A stretch of DNA of 50,815 bases, from positions 1 through 50,815 of the forward strand of contig JBPOIK010000005.1 of the NCBI GenBank assembly GCA_052034525.1, read 5' to 3'. The position numbers and the translations under genes were made by a program. Shown here piece after piece: positions 16,161 through 24,816 of this stretch (the first letter of the stretch is position 1; each line of letters opens with the position of its first letter). The DNA comes from JAFGJQ01 sp052034525. Lineage in GTDB: Bacteria; Planctomycetota; Phycisphaerae; UBA1845. The notes beneath the pieces are model-generated. The model ran no database searches. It saw only the letters and a program-made list of their open reading frames with translations, and had not been told where the DNA came from.

Positions 16161-17162
16161 ATGACCCGAAGATTCTGGCGCGTCGGCCTGTGGGCCGGTG
16201 CCGCTTTTTTGTTTCTGGACACGGCTAACGCCCGGGCGTGGGGACCGCTGACGCACGTGCCTCTCGCCGCGCGCCTGCTGGACGATTCCGCGTGGCTGCC
16301 GGCCTGTCTGGCCGCCCTTCTGAGCAGGCACGCGTGGTGTTACCTCTACGGAAACATCGCCGCTGACGTCGTGTTTGCCAAACGGTGGAGTCGCGTCAAG
16401 CAGATCTGCCACCAGTGGACGACCGGCTTCCACCTGCTTGACAACGCTGCGACCGAACCGGACCGGGCGTTTTCTCTCGGCTATCTTTCGCACCTGGCGG
16501 CGGACACCGTGGCCCACGGAAAATACGTGCCCCGGCAGTTGGCGGTCACCCGCACGACCATGAACTTCGGGCATCTCTACTGGGAGATGCGGGCCGACCA
16601 ATGTGCGCCTGCCTCGGCATTCGAGGGTCTGCGGGAGCTGGAGCGCCACGATTTCAGCGCTCACCACCGGCAGTTGGCCGGCATCCTCACCGAGACATTT
16701 CTGCCACACGGCATGAACATACGCGTGTTCCGGCGAATCAATCATCTGGTGGCCGCCCGTTCCTGGCAAAGGTCCATCCGGCTGTGGGGCCGGCACTCGC
16801 GCTGGGCGCTGTCCGTGGAGTTGTTGCGCCTGTATCACGACGAGTCGCTGGCGCGGATGCGCTCCGTGCTGGTGGAATTGCACCGCTCCCCCGTACTGCA
16901 TGAGGACCCCAACGGGACTTCGGCGTTGCTGCACGTCCGACACGACCGTCGGCATATGCGGCGCCTGCGGCGCCGGGGCCTGCCCCTGGCGCACGTCCTG
17001 TACGAAGCCGCCGCCACGTACGCGCCGGATCTGCGCTGTCGATCCTCGACCATCCCGGGCCGCCCGGCTCCGGATCGCAGAGGCGTGCTTCCCATCATCG
17101 CCGGAACGCGGTTCGCAGGGGCTCCGCAACCGTTCGGAGACGCCCCGGACGGCCGGCGTTGA
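16161..17162 (+). CDS. Secreted zinc-dependent phospholipase C-like protein
   Basis: A 333-residue protein starting MTRRFWRVGLWAG, with a Sec signal peptide whose A-R-A site at 24-26 places Trp27 at the mature N-terminus. In bacterial zinc phospholipase C the N-terminal Trp of the mature enzyme is a metal ligand, so this fits the family well. Other candidate ligands are His32, Asp69, His84, His111 and Asp115 in YLSHLAADTVAHG, then His119, His138 and Glu142. The C-terminal third is basic and not recognised. The long open frame from 16014 has no protein-like N-terminus and is rejected as the start. Substrate specificity is unknown; it may be a structural homologue rather than a phospholipase. 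Confidence 0.8.
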   Translation: MTRRFWRVGLWAGAAFLFLDTANARAWGPLTHVPLAARLLDDSAWLPACLAALLSRHAWCYLYGNIAADVVFAKRWSRVKQICHQWTTGFHLLDNAATEPDRAFSLGYLSHLAADTVAHGKYVPRQLAVTRTTMNFGHLYWEMRADQCAPASAFEGLRELERHDFSAHHRQLAGILTETFLPHGMNIRVFRRINHLVAARSWQRSIRLWGRHSRWALSVELLRLYHDESLARMRSVLVELHRSPVLHEDPNGTSALLHVRHDRRHMRRLRRRGLPLAHVLYEAAATYAPDLRCRSSTIPGRPAPDRRGVLPIIAGTRFAGAPQPFGDAPDGRR

Positions 17163-17173
17163 GGGAATACGTC

Positions 17174-17719
17174 ATGGATGTGTTCTGGCTGGTCGGGCTG
17201 GGTGTGGTCTGTCTGCTCGGCCTGACGCTGGCCGTTTTTCAGATGCCTGGAAGCTGGCTCATCCTCCTTGGCGCGGTGGGCTATGCCTGGCATGGCGGAT
17301 GGTCCAATCTGCCCCGTTGGGTGCTCTACGTGGCGGCCGTGCTGGTCGTGGCAGGCGAGGCCTGGGAGACCGCCTCGTCGGCGTGGCTGGCCAAGCGAGC
17401 CGGCGCTTCGCGTCGGGCCGCCTGGTGCGCTCTGGCCGGCGGGTTCGTGGGCATGTTCGTGTTCAGCATTCCGGTTCCCGTCATCGGCACGATTGTCGGC
17501 GCCGTGCTGGGGTGCTTCGTCGGGGCCGTTCTGGGCGAGATGAGCCATCGGAACGACTGGACCAGTGCCGCGCGGGTCGGCTTTGGTGCCGCCGTCGGTC
17601 GTGTGCTGGGCGTCATCGGCAAGCTGACCTTCGCTCTGCTGACGGTCATTCTTGTCATGGGTGCCGCCACCTGGCATGCCATCCCCCAGCGCTGGCTCCC
17701 TGCTTTTCTGCAATCCTGA
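17174..17719 (+). CDS. DUF456-family membrane protein
   Basis: A 181-residue integral membrane protein with about five hydrophobic segments. The DUF456 hallmark is the segment MPGSWLILLGAVGY near 23-36, and a glycine-rich IGTIVGAVLGCFVGAVLGE stretch follows. The start MDVFWLVG is preferred over a TTG at 17159 because GAGGGA precedes it. It begins 11 bases after the phospholipase-like gene, so the two are probably co-transcribed. No function is established for the family. Confidence 0.85.
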   Translation: MDVFWLVGLGVVCLLGLTLAVFQMPGSWLILLGAVGYAWHGGWSNLPRWVLYVAAVLVVAGEAWETASSAWLAKRAGASRRAAWCALAGGFVGMFVFSIPVPVIGTIVGAVLGCFVGAVLGEMSHRNDWTSAARVGFGAAVGRVLGVIGKLTFALLTVILVMGAATWHAIPQRWLPAFLQS

Positions 17720-17951
17720 GCCGGCGGATTCGCGGCGTCGCCGCCTGGCCCTTATACCGCTTGGCCTCTCGGCTGCGCGCTTCCGCGACATCCGTTCGCC
17801 CCTGATCGCCGGGGACCGAACGTGGTTATTGCGGCACGCGCAGTCAGAATGTAAACTTGTGCGGGGCAAGGGGTTCTGCGCGTCCTTGCGGATGTCGGGG
17901 CGTGCCTTGCCGGTCGTCTGAGGCTGGCCGGAGCGTCGGAGCAAGACAATC

Positions 17952-18581
17952 ATGTCCGGGCAGGGCACCATGCGTATCATCTCGGGCCGATGGCGCTCCC
18001 GGCGAATTCTCTGCCCCAATGGCACCCAAACCCGGCCAATGCCCGACCGGGTCAAGGAGGCGGTATTCGACCTGCTCGGCTCCCGCTACGCGACGCCCGG
18101 CGGCCTTCCGCCGCTGACGGTCGTTGATCTGTTCAGCGGATCGGGCACGATGGGTCTGGAAGCGCTGTCCCGCGGTGCGGCCGCGTGCTACTTTTTTGAG
18201 AAACACCCGCTGGCGCTGAAGGCGCTGCGGACGAATCTGCACGCCCTTGGTGTTGGTCCGTACGGTCGGATCATGCCCGTCGACGCCTGGAAAGACCCGT
18301 GGTCGCGCCTGAACGACGCGGATTCGGTCGACCTGCTCCTGCTGGATCCGCCGTATCGCGACTCCCACGATGCGTCGCCGAGGGGCAAGGTGGCCCGGCT
18401 TCTGACCGCGGCGGCGGCCAGCGGGCGGATGCACGCGCGAGCTCTGGTCTTGCTGCACCACGAAGCGGGCGTGGAGTATGCGCCCGACGCCGCCCGCGGC
18501 TGGGAGCCGGTGGACCGTCGCGCGTACGGTCGGAACCGCGTTGTCCTCTTTCGGCGGCTGGAGACGAACCCGACGGGCTGA
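17952..18581 (+). CDS. rsmD: 16S rRNA (guanine966-N2)-methyltransferase
   Basis: A 209-residue SAM-dependent methyltransferase that modifies 16S rRNA. It shows the family N-terminus MRIISGRWRSRRI (the Met at 17970 is an alternative start), TRPMPDRVKEAVFDLL, the SAM loop VVDLFSGSGTMGLEAL and the catalytic LLLLDPPY. It precedes the CCA-adding enzyme gene by 16 bases, suggesting a small RNA-processing operon. Confidence 0.93.
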   Translation: MSGQGTMRIISGRWRSRRILCPNGTQTRPMPDRVKEAVFDLLGSRYATPGGLPPLTVVDLFSGSGTMGLEALSRGAAACYFFEKHPLALKALRTNLHALGVGPYGRIMPVDAWKDPWSRLNDADSVDLLLLDPPYRDSHDASPRGKVARLLTAAAASGRMHARALVLLHHEAGVEYAPDAARGWEPVDRRAYGRNRVVLFRRLETNPTG

Positions 18582-18597
18582 GCGGAGGTTGCCCACA

Positions 18598-19848
18598 GTG
18601 CAAGCACCCCTGCGGCAGACGGCTGAGAAAATTGTCAGGACGCTCCGCGACGCGGGGCACGTCGCCTATTTCGCCGGCGGCTGCGTGCGCGATGCGCTGA
18701 TGGGGGTGGAGCCCAAGGATTTCGACGTGGCCACCGATGCCACGCCCGACCAGGTTGCGCGTCTGTTCCGGCGAACGAAGAAGGTGGGCGCGAAGTTCGG
18801 CGTTGTGATGGTTCGCCTGCAAGGGCACGAACTGGAGGTGGCCACCTTCCGCGCCGAGAGCGACTACGTTGACCATCGCCATCCGGAACAGGTGCGGTTC
18901 ACCGACGCCCGGGCCGATGCCGGCCGCCGCGATTTCACCATCAACGGCATGTTTTTCGACCCGCTGGAAAACCGCGTCATTGACGCGGTGGGCGGGCAGG
19001 CGGACCTGCGCGCCCGGGTCATCCGCGCCATCGGGAACCCCGCAGAGCGATTCGCGGAAGACCACCTGCGCATGCTGCGGGCCGTGCGGTTCGCCTCGCG
19101 CCTGGGTTTTGCGATCGAGCCGGCCACCTTCGAGGCGATTCGACGTCATGCGGCGGGCATCCGGACGATCAGTGCCGAGCGCATCCGCATGGAACTGGCG
19201 CAGATTCTGGCAGATTCCCACCGCGAACGGGGCTGGCGCCTCCTGCACGCGGTCGGGCTTTCCGGGTTGCTTGTGGAGGGCCTCCTGTTCAACGACGCGG
19301 AGGTCGAACTGGCGGCGCGGCGCCTGGCGGCCCTGCCGGCCAACGCATCCTTTCCGCTGGCCCTGGCGGCCATTCTGCATGAGCGGCCCGCGCCGCCGGC
19401 CCGGACCGTCTGCGTTGCGCTGCGCATGAGCGTGGCGGAGACGGATTGCGTCACCTGGCTTCTGCGGAAGCTGCCGGAGGGTCGAGCGGCGGATCGCCTG
19501 GAGCTGGCGGATGTGAAACAGCTTCGCGCGGACCCCCGCTTTGACGCCCTGGTCGCGCTGATGCGGGCCGAGGCCGTCGCGGCTGGGCAGGCCGCCGCCG
19601 CCGCGGATACGCTTGTTCGGCGAGCCGAGGCCATCCCGCCGCAGGCCGTCCGTCCGACGCCGTTTCTGAGCGGAGACGACCTGCTGGCCCGCGGCGTGCG
19701 CCCGGGGCCTCGACTGGGGCGGATTCTCAACACCGTTCTCCGGGCCCAGCTCAACGAGCAGATCGCGCATCGGGATGAGGCATTGGCCCTGGCCATTCGC
19801 CTGATCCGCGACATGGCCGAATCCGCCAGACCACCTGAGAAGACCTGA
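18598..19848 (+). CDS. CCA tRNA nucleotidyltransferase / poly(A) polymerase family
   Basis: A 416-residue class II nucleotidyltransferase. The GTG start is chosen because GGAGG lies 10 bases upstream and the longer frame overlaps rsmD. Motifs: YFAGGCVRD near 23-31, KDFDVATDA with the catalytic Asp pair near 38-46, RRDFTING near 112-119, and the DHLRMLRAVRFASRLGF helix near 158-174. The C-terminal half is alpha-helical as usual. The family includes CCA-adding enzymes, A-adding enzymes and poly(A) polymerases, which short motifs do not separate reliably, so no symbol is given. Confidence 0.92.
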   Translation: MQAPLRQTAEKIVRTLRDAGHVAYFAGGCVRDALMGVEPKDFDVATDATPDQVARLFRRTKKVGAKFGVVMVRLQGHELEVATFRAESDYVDHRHPEQVRFTDARADAGRRDFTINGMFFDPLENRVIDAVGGQADLRARVIRAIGNPAERFAEDHLRMLRAVRFASRLGFAIEPATFEAIRRHAAGIRTISAERIRMELAQILADSHRERGWRLLHAVGLSGLLVEGLLFNDAEVELAARRLAALPANASFPLALAAILHERPAPPARTVCVALRMSVAETDCVTWLLRKLPEGRAADRLELADVKQLRADPRFDALVALMRAEAVAAGQAAAAADTLVRRAEAIPPQAVRPTPFLSGDDLLARGVRPGPRLGRILNTVLRAQLNEQIAHRDEALALAIRLIRDMAESARPPEKT

Positions 19849-19876
19849 ATCGCCGGAAAAGGGGGGGAGCCGGGGC

Positions 19877-20314
19877 CTATGCCCCGCCCATCGCGAGGAT
19901 ACGATCCGTCACGTTGCCGATCACCGCCACGCGCAACCCGAAGTTCTCGCCAACCTTGACCGCGTGCCCGAAGCCGATGGGCTTGTTGGCGATCACCAGT
20001 CGGAGCTCGGAATCGGCGGGCTTGTCGAACTCGATGATAGACCCGGGGGTCCAACGCAGCACGGAATGAAGACTCAAGTCCCGCTCCGCCAGATTGACCA
20101 GCACCGGCACCTGCATCCGCAGAATGCGACGCAACTCGGCCGGAACCGAGATGGGCAACGGGGCCGCGCCACTGGAGTGATCGGGCGCCCGGACCGGGGA
20201 CTTCACCGGCGCAGGGGGTGGGCGCGAGGCCGCCGGTTCCTTCATCGGCTCATCGTTGCCCAGTTCGCCGGCCGCCGCCAGCAGCGCGTCGATGTCGTCT
20301 TGGCTGATGGTCAC
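19877..20314 (-). CDS. fliN: FliN/FliY-family flagellar motor switch protein
   Basis: A 145-residue protein with a GTG start supported by GGGGAGG 6 bases upstream. The N-terminal SQDDIDALLAAAG resembles the FliM/FliY head peptide that binds CheY-P. A Pro-rich linker (about 25-60) leads to a SpoA/FliN C-terminal domain: RILRMQVPVLVNLAERDL, a PGSIIEFDKP segment, then the glycine-rich VKVGENFGLRVAVIGNVT and a short tail. It closes the fatty-acid operon with no other flagellar gene in the window. The combination of a FliM-like peptide with a FliN domain is like short FliY proteins, but no phosphatase domain is present. Confidence 0.85.
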   Translation of the reverse strand: MTISQDDIDALLAAAGELGNDEPMKEPAASRPPPAPVKSPVRAPDHSSGAAPLPISVPAELRRILRMQVPVLVNLAERDLSLHSVLRWTPGSIIEFDKPADSELRLVIANKPIGFGHAVKVGENFGLRVAVIGNVTDRILAMGGA

Positions 20315-20404
20315 ACAAAACCTCCCCGGGACGCCGGAGGCAGCGACGACCCGCAGGCGCCTGCGCCCGGGATATCGGAGTACCAACAGGGGTAACTTGA
20401 GAAC

Positions 20405-21649
20405 TCAGCGATACTTGGAGACGATGATACAGGCGTTATGGCCGCCGAAGCCGAAGGAGTTGTTCATGGCCCTCTCGATCGGCATATCCTGCGCCGAGCC
20501 CTTCACGTGGCGAACCTCGCAGCATCCCTCATCAGGATGTTCCAGCGTAATGGTCGCGGGAACCACGGCGTGCCGGATGGCCTGAATGCACGCGATCAAC
20601 TCGACTGCCCCGCTGGCCCCCAGCAGGTGTCCGATGGAGGCCTTGGTGCTGCTGACGGCCACCGCGTTCTCCCGTGGTCCGAAAACCTTGTGAATCGCGT
20701 GGCATTCCGCCACGTCTCCCAGCGGGGTTCCGGTCGCATGGGCGTTGATGTATTGCACGTCCTCCGGATTCAGGCGGGCGTCGGCAAGGGCGACTTCCAT
20801 GGCCCGTGCGGCCCCCGCGCCATCCTCGTCGGGGGCCGTCAGGTGGCCGGCGTCACAGGTGGACCCGAAGCCCACGATTTCCGCCAGAATCTCCGCGCCA
20901 CGGCGGCAGGCGGACTCCAACTCTTCCAGGACGAGGATTCCGGCCCCCTCGCTCAGAACGAATCCGTCCCGGCTCCGATCGAACGGCCGCGACGCGGTCG
21001 GTGGATCGTCGTTGCGCGTGCTCAGGGCTTTCATCGCCGCGAACGCCGAGAGGCCCAGGGGGGTCAGGGCCGCTTCGGCGCCACCGGAGACCATCACGTC
21101 CACCATTCCCCGGCGAATCCAATGAAAGGCATCGCCGAGGGCGTTGGTACCGGAAGCGCACGCGGTGGAGACCGCCTGGCTGGGGCCCCGCGCGCCGACG
21201 GCAATCGAGACGTTCCCCGCCGCCGCGTTCACCATGAGCTTGGGGATGGTGAATGCCGAGACCTTGTCCGGGCCTTTTTCCAGAAGCCGGCGATACTGAT
21301 CTTCCAGCTCTTTGATTCCCCCGATGCCCGAGCCGATGGTGCAGCCCACACGGGACGGATCGACCGTCGATATGTCGAATCCGCTTTGGCGGATGGCCTG
21401 GTCCGTCGCGACCAGCGCCATCTGGCTGAAGCGGTCCATCCGGCGGGCCGCTTTGATGTCGATCACTCCGGTGATGTCAAAATCCAGACACTCGCCGCCG
21501 AAGTGGACATCAAACCCCGTGCTGTCGAACCGCTCCACGGGCCGGATGCCGGACTGGCCGGAGATCAGGCGGTCCCAGAATGCCTCCACGGAAGATCCCA
21601 GTGGAGTCACCACACCCGTGCCCGTCACCACGACGCGTCGGTCGACCAT
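20405..21649 (-). CDS. fabF: 3-oxoacyl-ACP synthase II (KAS II)
   Basis: A 414-residue condensing enzyme that elongates acyl-ACP with malonyl-ACP. The start MVDRRVVVTGTGVVTPLG is typical. The thiolase fold carries the nucleophile in STACASGTNAL, the two active-site histidines in NAHATGTPLGD and IGHLLGASGAVE, and a C-terminal NSFGFGGHNA loop. It follows acpP by 34 bases in the fab operon and precedes fliN. Confidence 0.96.
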   Translation of the reverse strand: MVDRRVVVTGTGVVTPLGSSVEAFWDRLISGQSGIRPVERFDSTGFDVHFGGECLDFDITGVIDIKAARRMDRFSQMALVATDQAIRQSGFDISTVDPSRVGCTIGSGIGGIKELEDQYRRLLEKGPDKVSAFTIPKLMVNAAAGNVSIAVGARGPSQAVSTACASGTNALGDAFHWIRRGMVDVMVSGGAEAALTPLGLSAFAAMKALSTRNDDPPTASRPFDRSRDGFVLSEGAGILVLEELESACRRGAEILAEIVGFGSTCDAGHLTAPDEDGAGAARAMEVALADARLNPEDVQYINAHATGTPLGDVAECHAIHKVFGPRENAVAVSSTKASIGHLLGASGAVELIACIQAIRHAVVPATITLEHPDEGCCEVRHVKGSAQDMPIERAMNNSFGFGGHNACIIVSKYR

Positions 21650-21683
21650 ACCCCGCTCTCGGTACTGGTGGATTCTCGGCTGT

Positions 21684-21965
21684 CTACGCGCTCGAGCCGG
21701 CGCTGCCGTTCTTTTTGCTCAACTGCTCGTGGATGTAGTCGACGGTCGCGCCGATCGTGTCGATCTTCTGCGCGTCTTCGTCGGGCACGTTCATGTCGTA
21801 CGTTTCCTCGAGGTCCATGACGACCTCGACGATATCCAGAGAGTCGGCGTTGAGATCGTTCTGATACGACGTTTCGCGGGTCATTTCAGACGGGTCGCGG
21901 GCCAGGTGCTCCGCTACAATCGAGATGACCTTGGCCTGGATTTCTTCTTTTGACGGTATCGACAC
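21684..21965 (-). CDS. acpP: Acyl carrier protein
   Basis: A 93-residue carrier of growing acyl chains. The GTG start (VSIPSKEEIQAKVISIVAE) is chosen because GGAGGA lies 6 bases upstream; a longer open frame upstream is not protein-like. The phosphopantetheine Ser is in LNADSLDIVE, followed by the acidic recognition helix EVVMDLEETYD. The Ser/Gly-rich C-terminus is slightly longer than in E. coli. It sits between fabG and fabF. Confidence 0.95.
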   Translation of the reverse strand: MSIPSKEEIQAKVISIVAEHLARDPSEMTRETSYQNDLNADSLDIVEVVMDLEETYDMNVPDEDAQKIDTIGATVDYIHEQLSKKNGSAGSSA

Positions 21966-22074
21966 AAGCACTCCTCCTGCTTTGTACCGTTTGCCGGGGC
22001 GGACCTTACAGCAATGGGCCGGGATTCTAGCCGCGGATACGGCCCAATTCAACCGCCCCGGACCCCGGCCCAGC

Positions 22075-22821
22075 CTACATCCGCAATCCCCCATCCACCT
22101 GGATTACCTGTCCGGTGATATACGAGGCGCCCGGACCCGCCAGAAACGCCACCACCCCCGCCACCTCGGCCGCCGTACCGAACCGCTGCAACGGAATGAG
22201 CGGCTTGACCGCCTCCTTCACCTGGTCCGGCAGAACGTCCGTCATGTCCGTGGTGATGAAACCCGGGGCCACCGCATTGCACGTGATGCTTCGCTTGCCC
22301 AGTTCCTTGGCCGCCGATTTGGTCAGGCCGATCACCCCCGCCTTGCTCGCCGCATAGTTGGCCTGTCCCCGGTTGCCCATGACCCCCGATACGCTCGCGA
22401 TGTTGATGATCCGGCCCGACCGCGCCCGCAGCATGGCCTTGCCCGCCATCTGCGTGCCCAGGTAGACTCCCCGAAGGTTCACGCGGATCACCAGATCCCA
22501 CTGATCATCCTCCATCGACAGCAGCAGCGTGTCACGGGTGATACCCGCGTTGTTCACCATGATGTCGATACCGCCGAACTCTCCCACCACGTCCTCGCCC
22601 AGTTGGCGCATGGCCGGACCGTCCGTGACATCCACAACCTTCGCTACCGCCTTGACGCCCAGGTCGCTCAGTTCGGAAACGGTGGACGCCAGCGGATCCG
22701 CCAGCAGGTCGACCGCTACGATGTTCGCTCCGCGCCCGGCCAGCTCCATGCAGATGGCCCGGCCGATTCCCCGGGCTGCCCCTGTCACCACCGCCGTCTT
22801 GGATTGCAGTTCCTTGTTCAT
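22075..22821 (-). CDS. fabG: 3-oxoacyl-ACP reductase
   Basis: A 248-residue short-chain dehydrogenase reducing 3-ketoacyl-ACP with NADPH. It has the Rossmann motif TGAARGIGRAI near 13-23, NNAGITRD, the catalytic Ser in ASVSGVMG, YAASK with the catalytic Tyr/Lys pair, and VAPGFITTDMTD. GAGGAAG precedes the start. It follows fabD by 25 bases and is followed by a 109-base gap before acpP. Confidence 0.95.
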   Translation of the reverse strand: MNKELQSKTAVVTGAARGIGRAICMELAGRGANIVAVDLLADPLASTVSELSDLGVKAVAKVVDVTDGPAMRQLGEDVVGEFGGIDIMVNNAGITRDTLLLSMEDDQWDLVIRVNLRGVYLGTQMAGKAMLRARSGRIINIASVSGVMGNRGQANYAASKAGVIGLTKSAAKELGKRSITCNAVAPGFITTDMTDVLPDQVKEAVKPLIPLQRFGTAAEVAGVVAFLAGPGASYITGQVIQVDGGLRM

Positions 22822-22846
22822 CGGTTCTTCCTCACCATGCGGCCCG

Positions 22847-23785
22847 TCAGCACGCAGGGGCCAGGTTCACCTCCAGCTCCGCAGCCGTTCCTGCGCAGAG
22901 CACTTCCGCAGTCCGGTCGATTTTGCGCATCAGGCCCTTGAGCACCCGCCCCGCGCCCACTTCTACGAACCGCTGGATTCCCCGGGCGATCAGGGACTCC
23001 ATGGACCGCTGCCAGAGCACCGGGTGCGTAAGCTGCTGAACCAGCGCGGCCCGGATCGCCTCCGGCTCCCCGTGCGCCTCCCCGGTCACGTTCGAGATCA
23101 CCGGAATCGCAGGCGCGCGGATCGGCGTCGAGGTCAGCACCGCCGCCAGGCCATCCGCCGCAGAGGCCATCAGGGCCGAATGAAACGCTCCGGCCACCTT
23201 CAGCGGCACCGCCCGGCAGCCGACCTCGCCCGCCAGCTCCAAAGCCCGTCCGCACGCCGCCCGCGAGCCGGAAATCACGATTTGCCCGGGACAGTTGAAG
23301 TTCGCCGGCGACAGCACCTCGCCCTGGGCCGCCTTCTCGCACAGCGCCCGTGCCGCGGCCTCATCCGCCCCCACCAGCGACACCATTCCGCTGGGGTTCG
23401 CCTCGGCCGCCTCCTGCATCAACCGGCCTCGCTGCTGCACCAGCCGCAGGGCATCTTCAAACGTCAGCGAGCCCGCCACGTGCAGTGCCGTATACTCGCC
23501 CAGGCTCAGGCCCGCGGCCGCCTCGAACCACGAGAGGCTTACCCCCTTTTCCCGCAGCGCCTCCCACACGGCCACACTGGTCACAAAAATGGCCGGCTGC
23601 TGGATATCCGTACACTCCAGTTTTTCGGCCGGCCCTTCGAAGCAGATCTGCGACAGTTCGTACCCCAGAACGGAGTCCGCCTTGCGGAATGCCTCTGCCG
23701 CCGCCGGGCTGGCCGACGCTACGTCGCGTCCCATTCCCGGGGACTGTGAACCCTGACCTGGAAAGAGCAAAGCCTGCCTGGTCAT
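22847..23785 (-). CDS. fabD: Malonyl-CoA:ACP transacylase
   Basis: A 312-residue transferase loading malonate onto ACP. It has GQGSQ at 10-14, the nucleophile Ser94 in GLSLGEYTA, the substrate Arg in LVQQRGRLMQEA, and the catalytic His in VAGAFHSALM. The C-terminal VEVGAGRVLKGLM motif is conserved. It lies 25 bases after fabH in the fab operon. Confidence 0.95.
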   Translation of the reverse strand: MTRQALLFPGQGSQSPGMGRDVASASPAAAEAFRKADSVLGYELSQICFEGPAEKLECTDIQQPAIFVTSVAVWEALREKGVSLSWFEAAAGLSLGEYTALHVAGSLTFEDALRLVQQRGRLMQEAAEANPSGMVSLVGADEAAARALCEKAAQGEVLSPANFNCPGQIVISGSRAACGRALELAGEVGCRAVPLKVAGAFHSALMASAADGLAAVLTSTPIRAPAIPVISNVTGEAHGEPEAIRAALVQQLTHPVLWQRSMESLIARGIQRFVEVGAGRVLKGLMRKIDRTAEVLCAGTAAELEVNLAPAC

Positions 23786-23810
23786 GTCTTCGAGCCCGAT
23801 CCTTCCGTGA

Positions 23811-24803
23811 CTACAGCCGCATCAGGGTCACGCCCCACGTGAGCCCGCCGCCGAAACCCAGGAACATCACCAAGTCGCCCGCGCGGAGCCGGCCGTCGCG
23901 TCGTGCCTCGTCCAGCGCCAGGGGGATGGAGGCCGCCGACGTGTTGCCATAGCGGTCGATGTTCACCGCCAGCTTCTCTGGCGGCAGGCCGATCCGCCTG
24001 CGTGCCGCTTCCATGATGCGGAAGTTCGACTGGTGCGGAATCACCATGGCCAGGTCGTCGACCTTCGTCCCGGTTTCTTCCAGGCATCGGACGACCAGTT
24101 CTTCCATTTTGCTCACGGCAAACTTGAACAGGTCGCCGCCTCGCATTTTCATGTAATGCAGGCGCTCCGCCACCGTCTTTTCCGACGCCGGCTCGCGGCT
24201 GCCTCCGGCCGGAATCCAGACTGCCTGAGCGTCCTCCCCTTTGGCTCCGAGGCTCTGATAGAGGATTCCCCGATTCGGGTCGGTGGAACCCGAGATCACC
24301 GCCGCTCCGGCGCCATCTCCGAAGAGAACGGCCGTGGAACGGTCCTCGAAATCGGTGATTCGGGTCAGGGTCTCCGCCGCCACCAGCAACACATTTTTGT
24401 ACAAACCGGCGGTGATCTGGGCGGCGGAATAAACCAGACCGTAGACGAACCCGCTGCAGGCCGCCACCAGGTCGTACGCCGGAATGTCCGTCATCCCCAG
24501 CGCTGCCTGGAGCCAGCAGGCCGTCGCGGGCAACGGCGTTTCCGGTGTGACGGTGGCCACCACGATCACGTCGATGTCCGAGGCGGTCACCCCGGCGTCT
24601 TCTATCGCCCGTTCGGCCGCCACCTTGGCCAGGCTCAGCGTGGACTCACCGGCCCCCGCCCGTCGTCGCTGCCGGATGCCCGTGCGCGGCACAATCCACT
24701 CGTCCGACGTGTCCAGATAGCTGGCAAAGAACTCGTTGGTCAGCACCTCTGAGGGAACGAAAGATCCGGTCCCCCGAATCATCACCGGTAGAAATAGACC
24801 CAT
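23811..24803 (-). CDS. fabH: 3-oxoacyl-ACP synthase III (KAS III)
   Basis: A 330-residue initiating condensing enzyme that joins acetyl-CoA to malonyl-ACP. The catalytic triad is visible: Cys116 in ACSGFVYG, His in IPHQSNFRIMEAA, and Asn in YGNTSAASIPLAL. The N-terminal IRGTGSFVPSEVLTN and DEWIVPRTGIRQR segments are typical. It follows plsX by 13 bases. Confidence 0.96.
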   Translation of the reverse strand: MGLFLPVMIRGTGSFVPSEVLTNEFFASYLDTSDEWIVPRTGIRQRRRAGAGESTLSLAKVAAERAIEDAGVTASDIDVIVVATVTPETPLPATACWLQAALGMTDIPAYDLVAACSGFVYGLVYSAAQITAGLYKNVLLVAAETLTRITDFEDRSTAVLFGDGAGAAVISGSTDPNRGILYQSLGAKGEDAQAVWIPAGGSREPASEKTVAERLHYMKMRGGDLFKFAVSKMEELVVRCLEETGTKVDDLAMVIPHQSNFRIMEAARRRIGLPPEKLAVNIDRYGNTSAASIPLALDEARRDGRLRAGDLVMFLGFGGGLTWGVTLMRL

Positions 24804-24816
24804 GAGTTGTCTCGAT

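Noticed and set aside
20438..21820. Long plus-strand frame opposite fabF and acpP
   Set aside because: It is the antisense shadow of two clear genes and has no recognisable domain.
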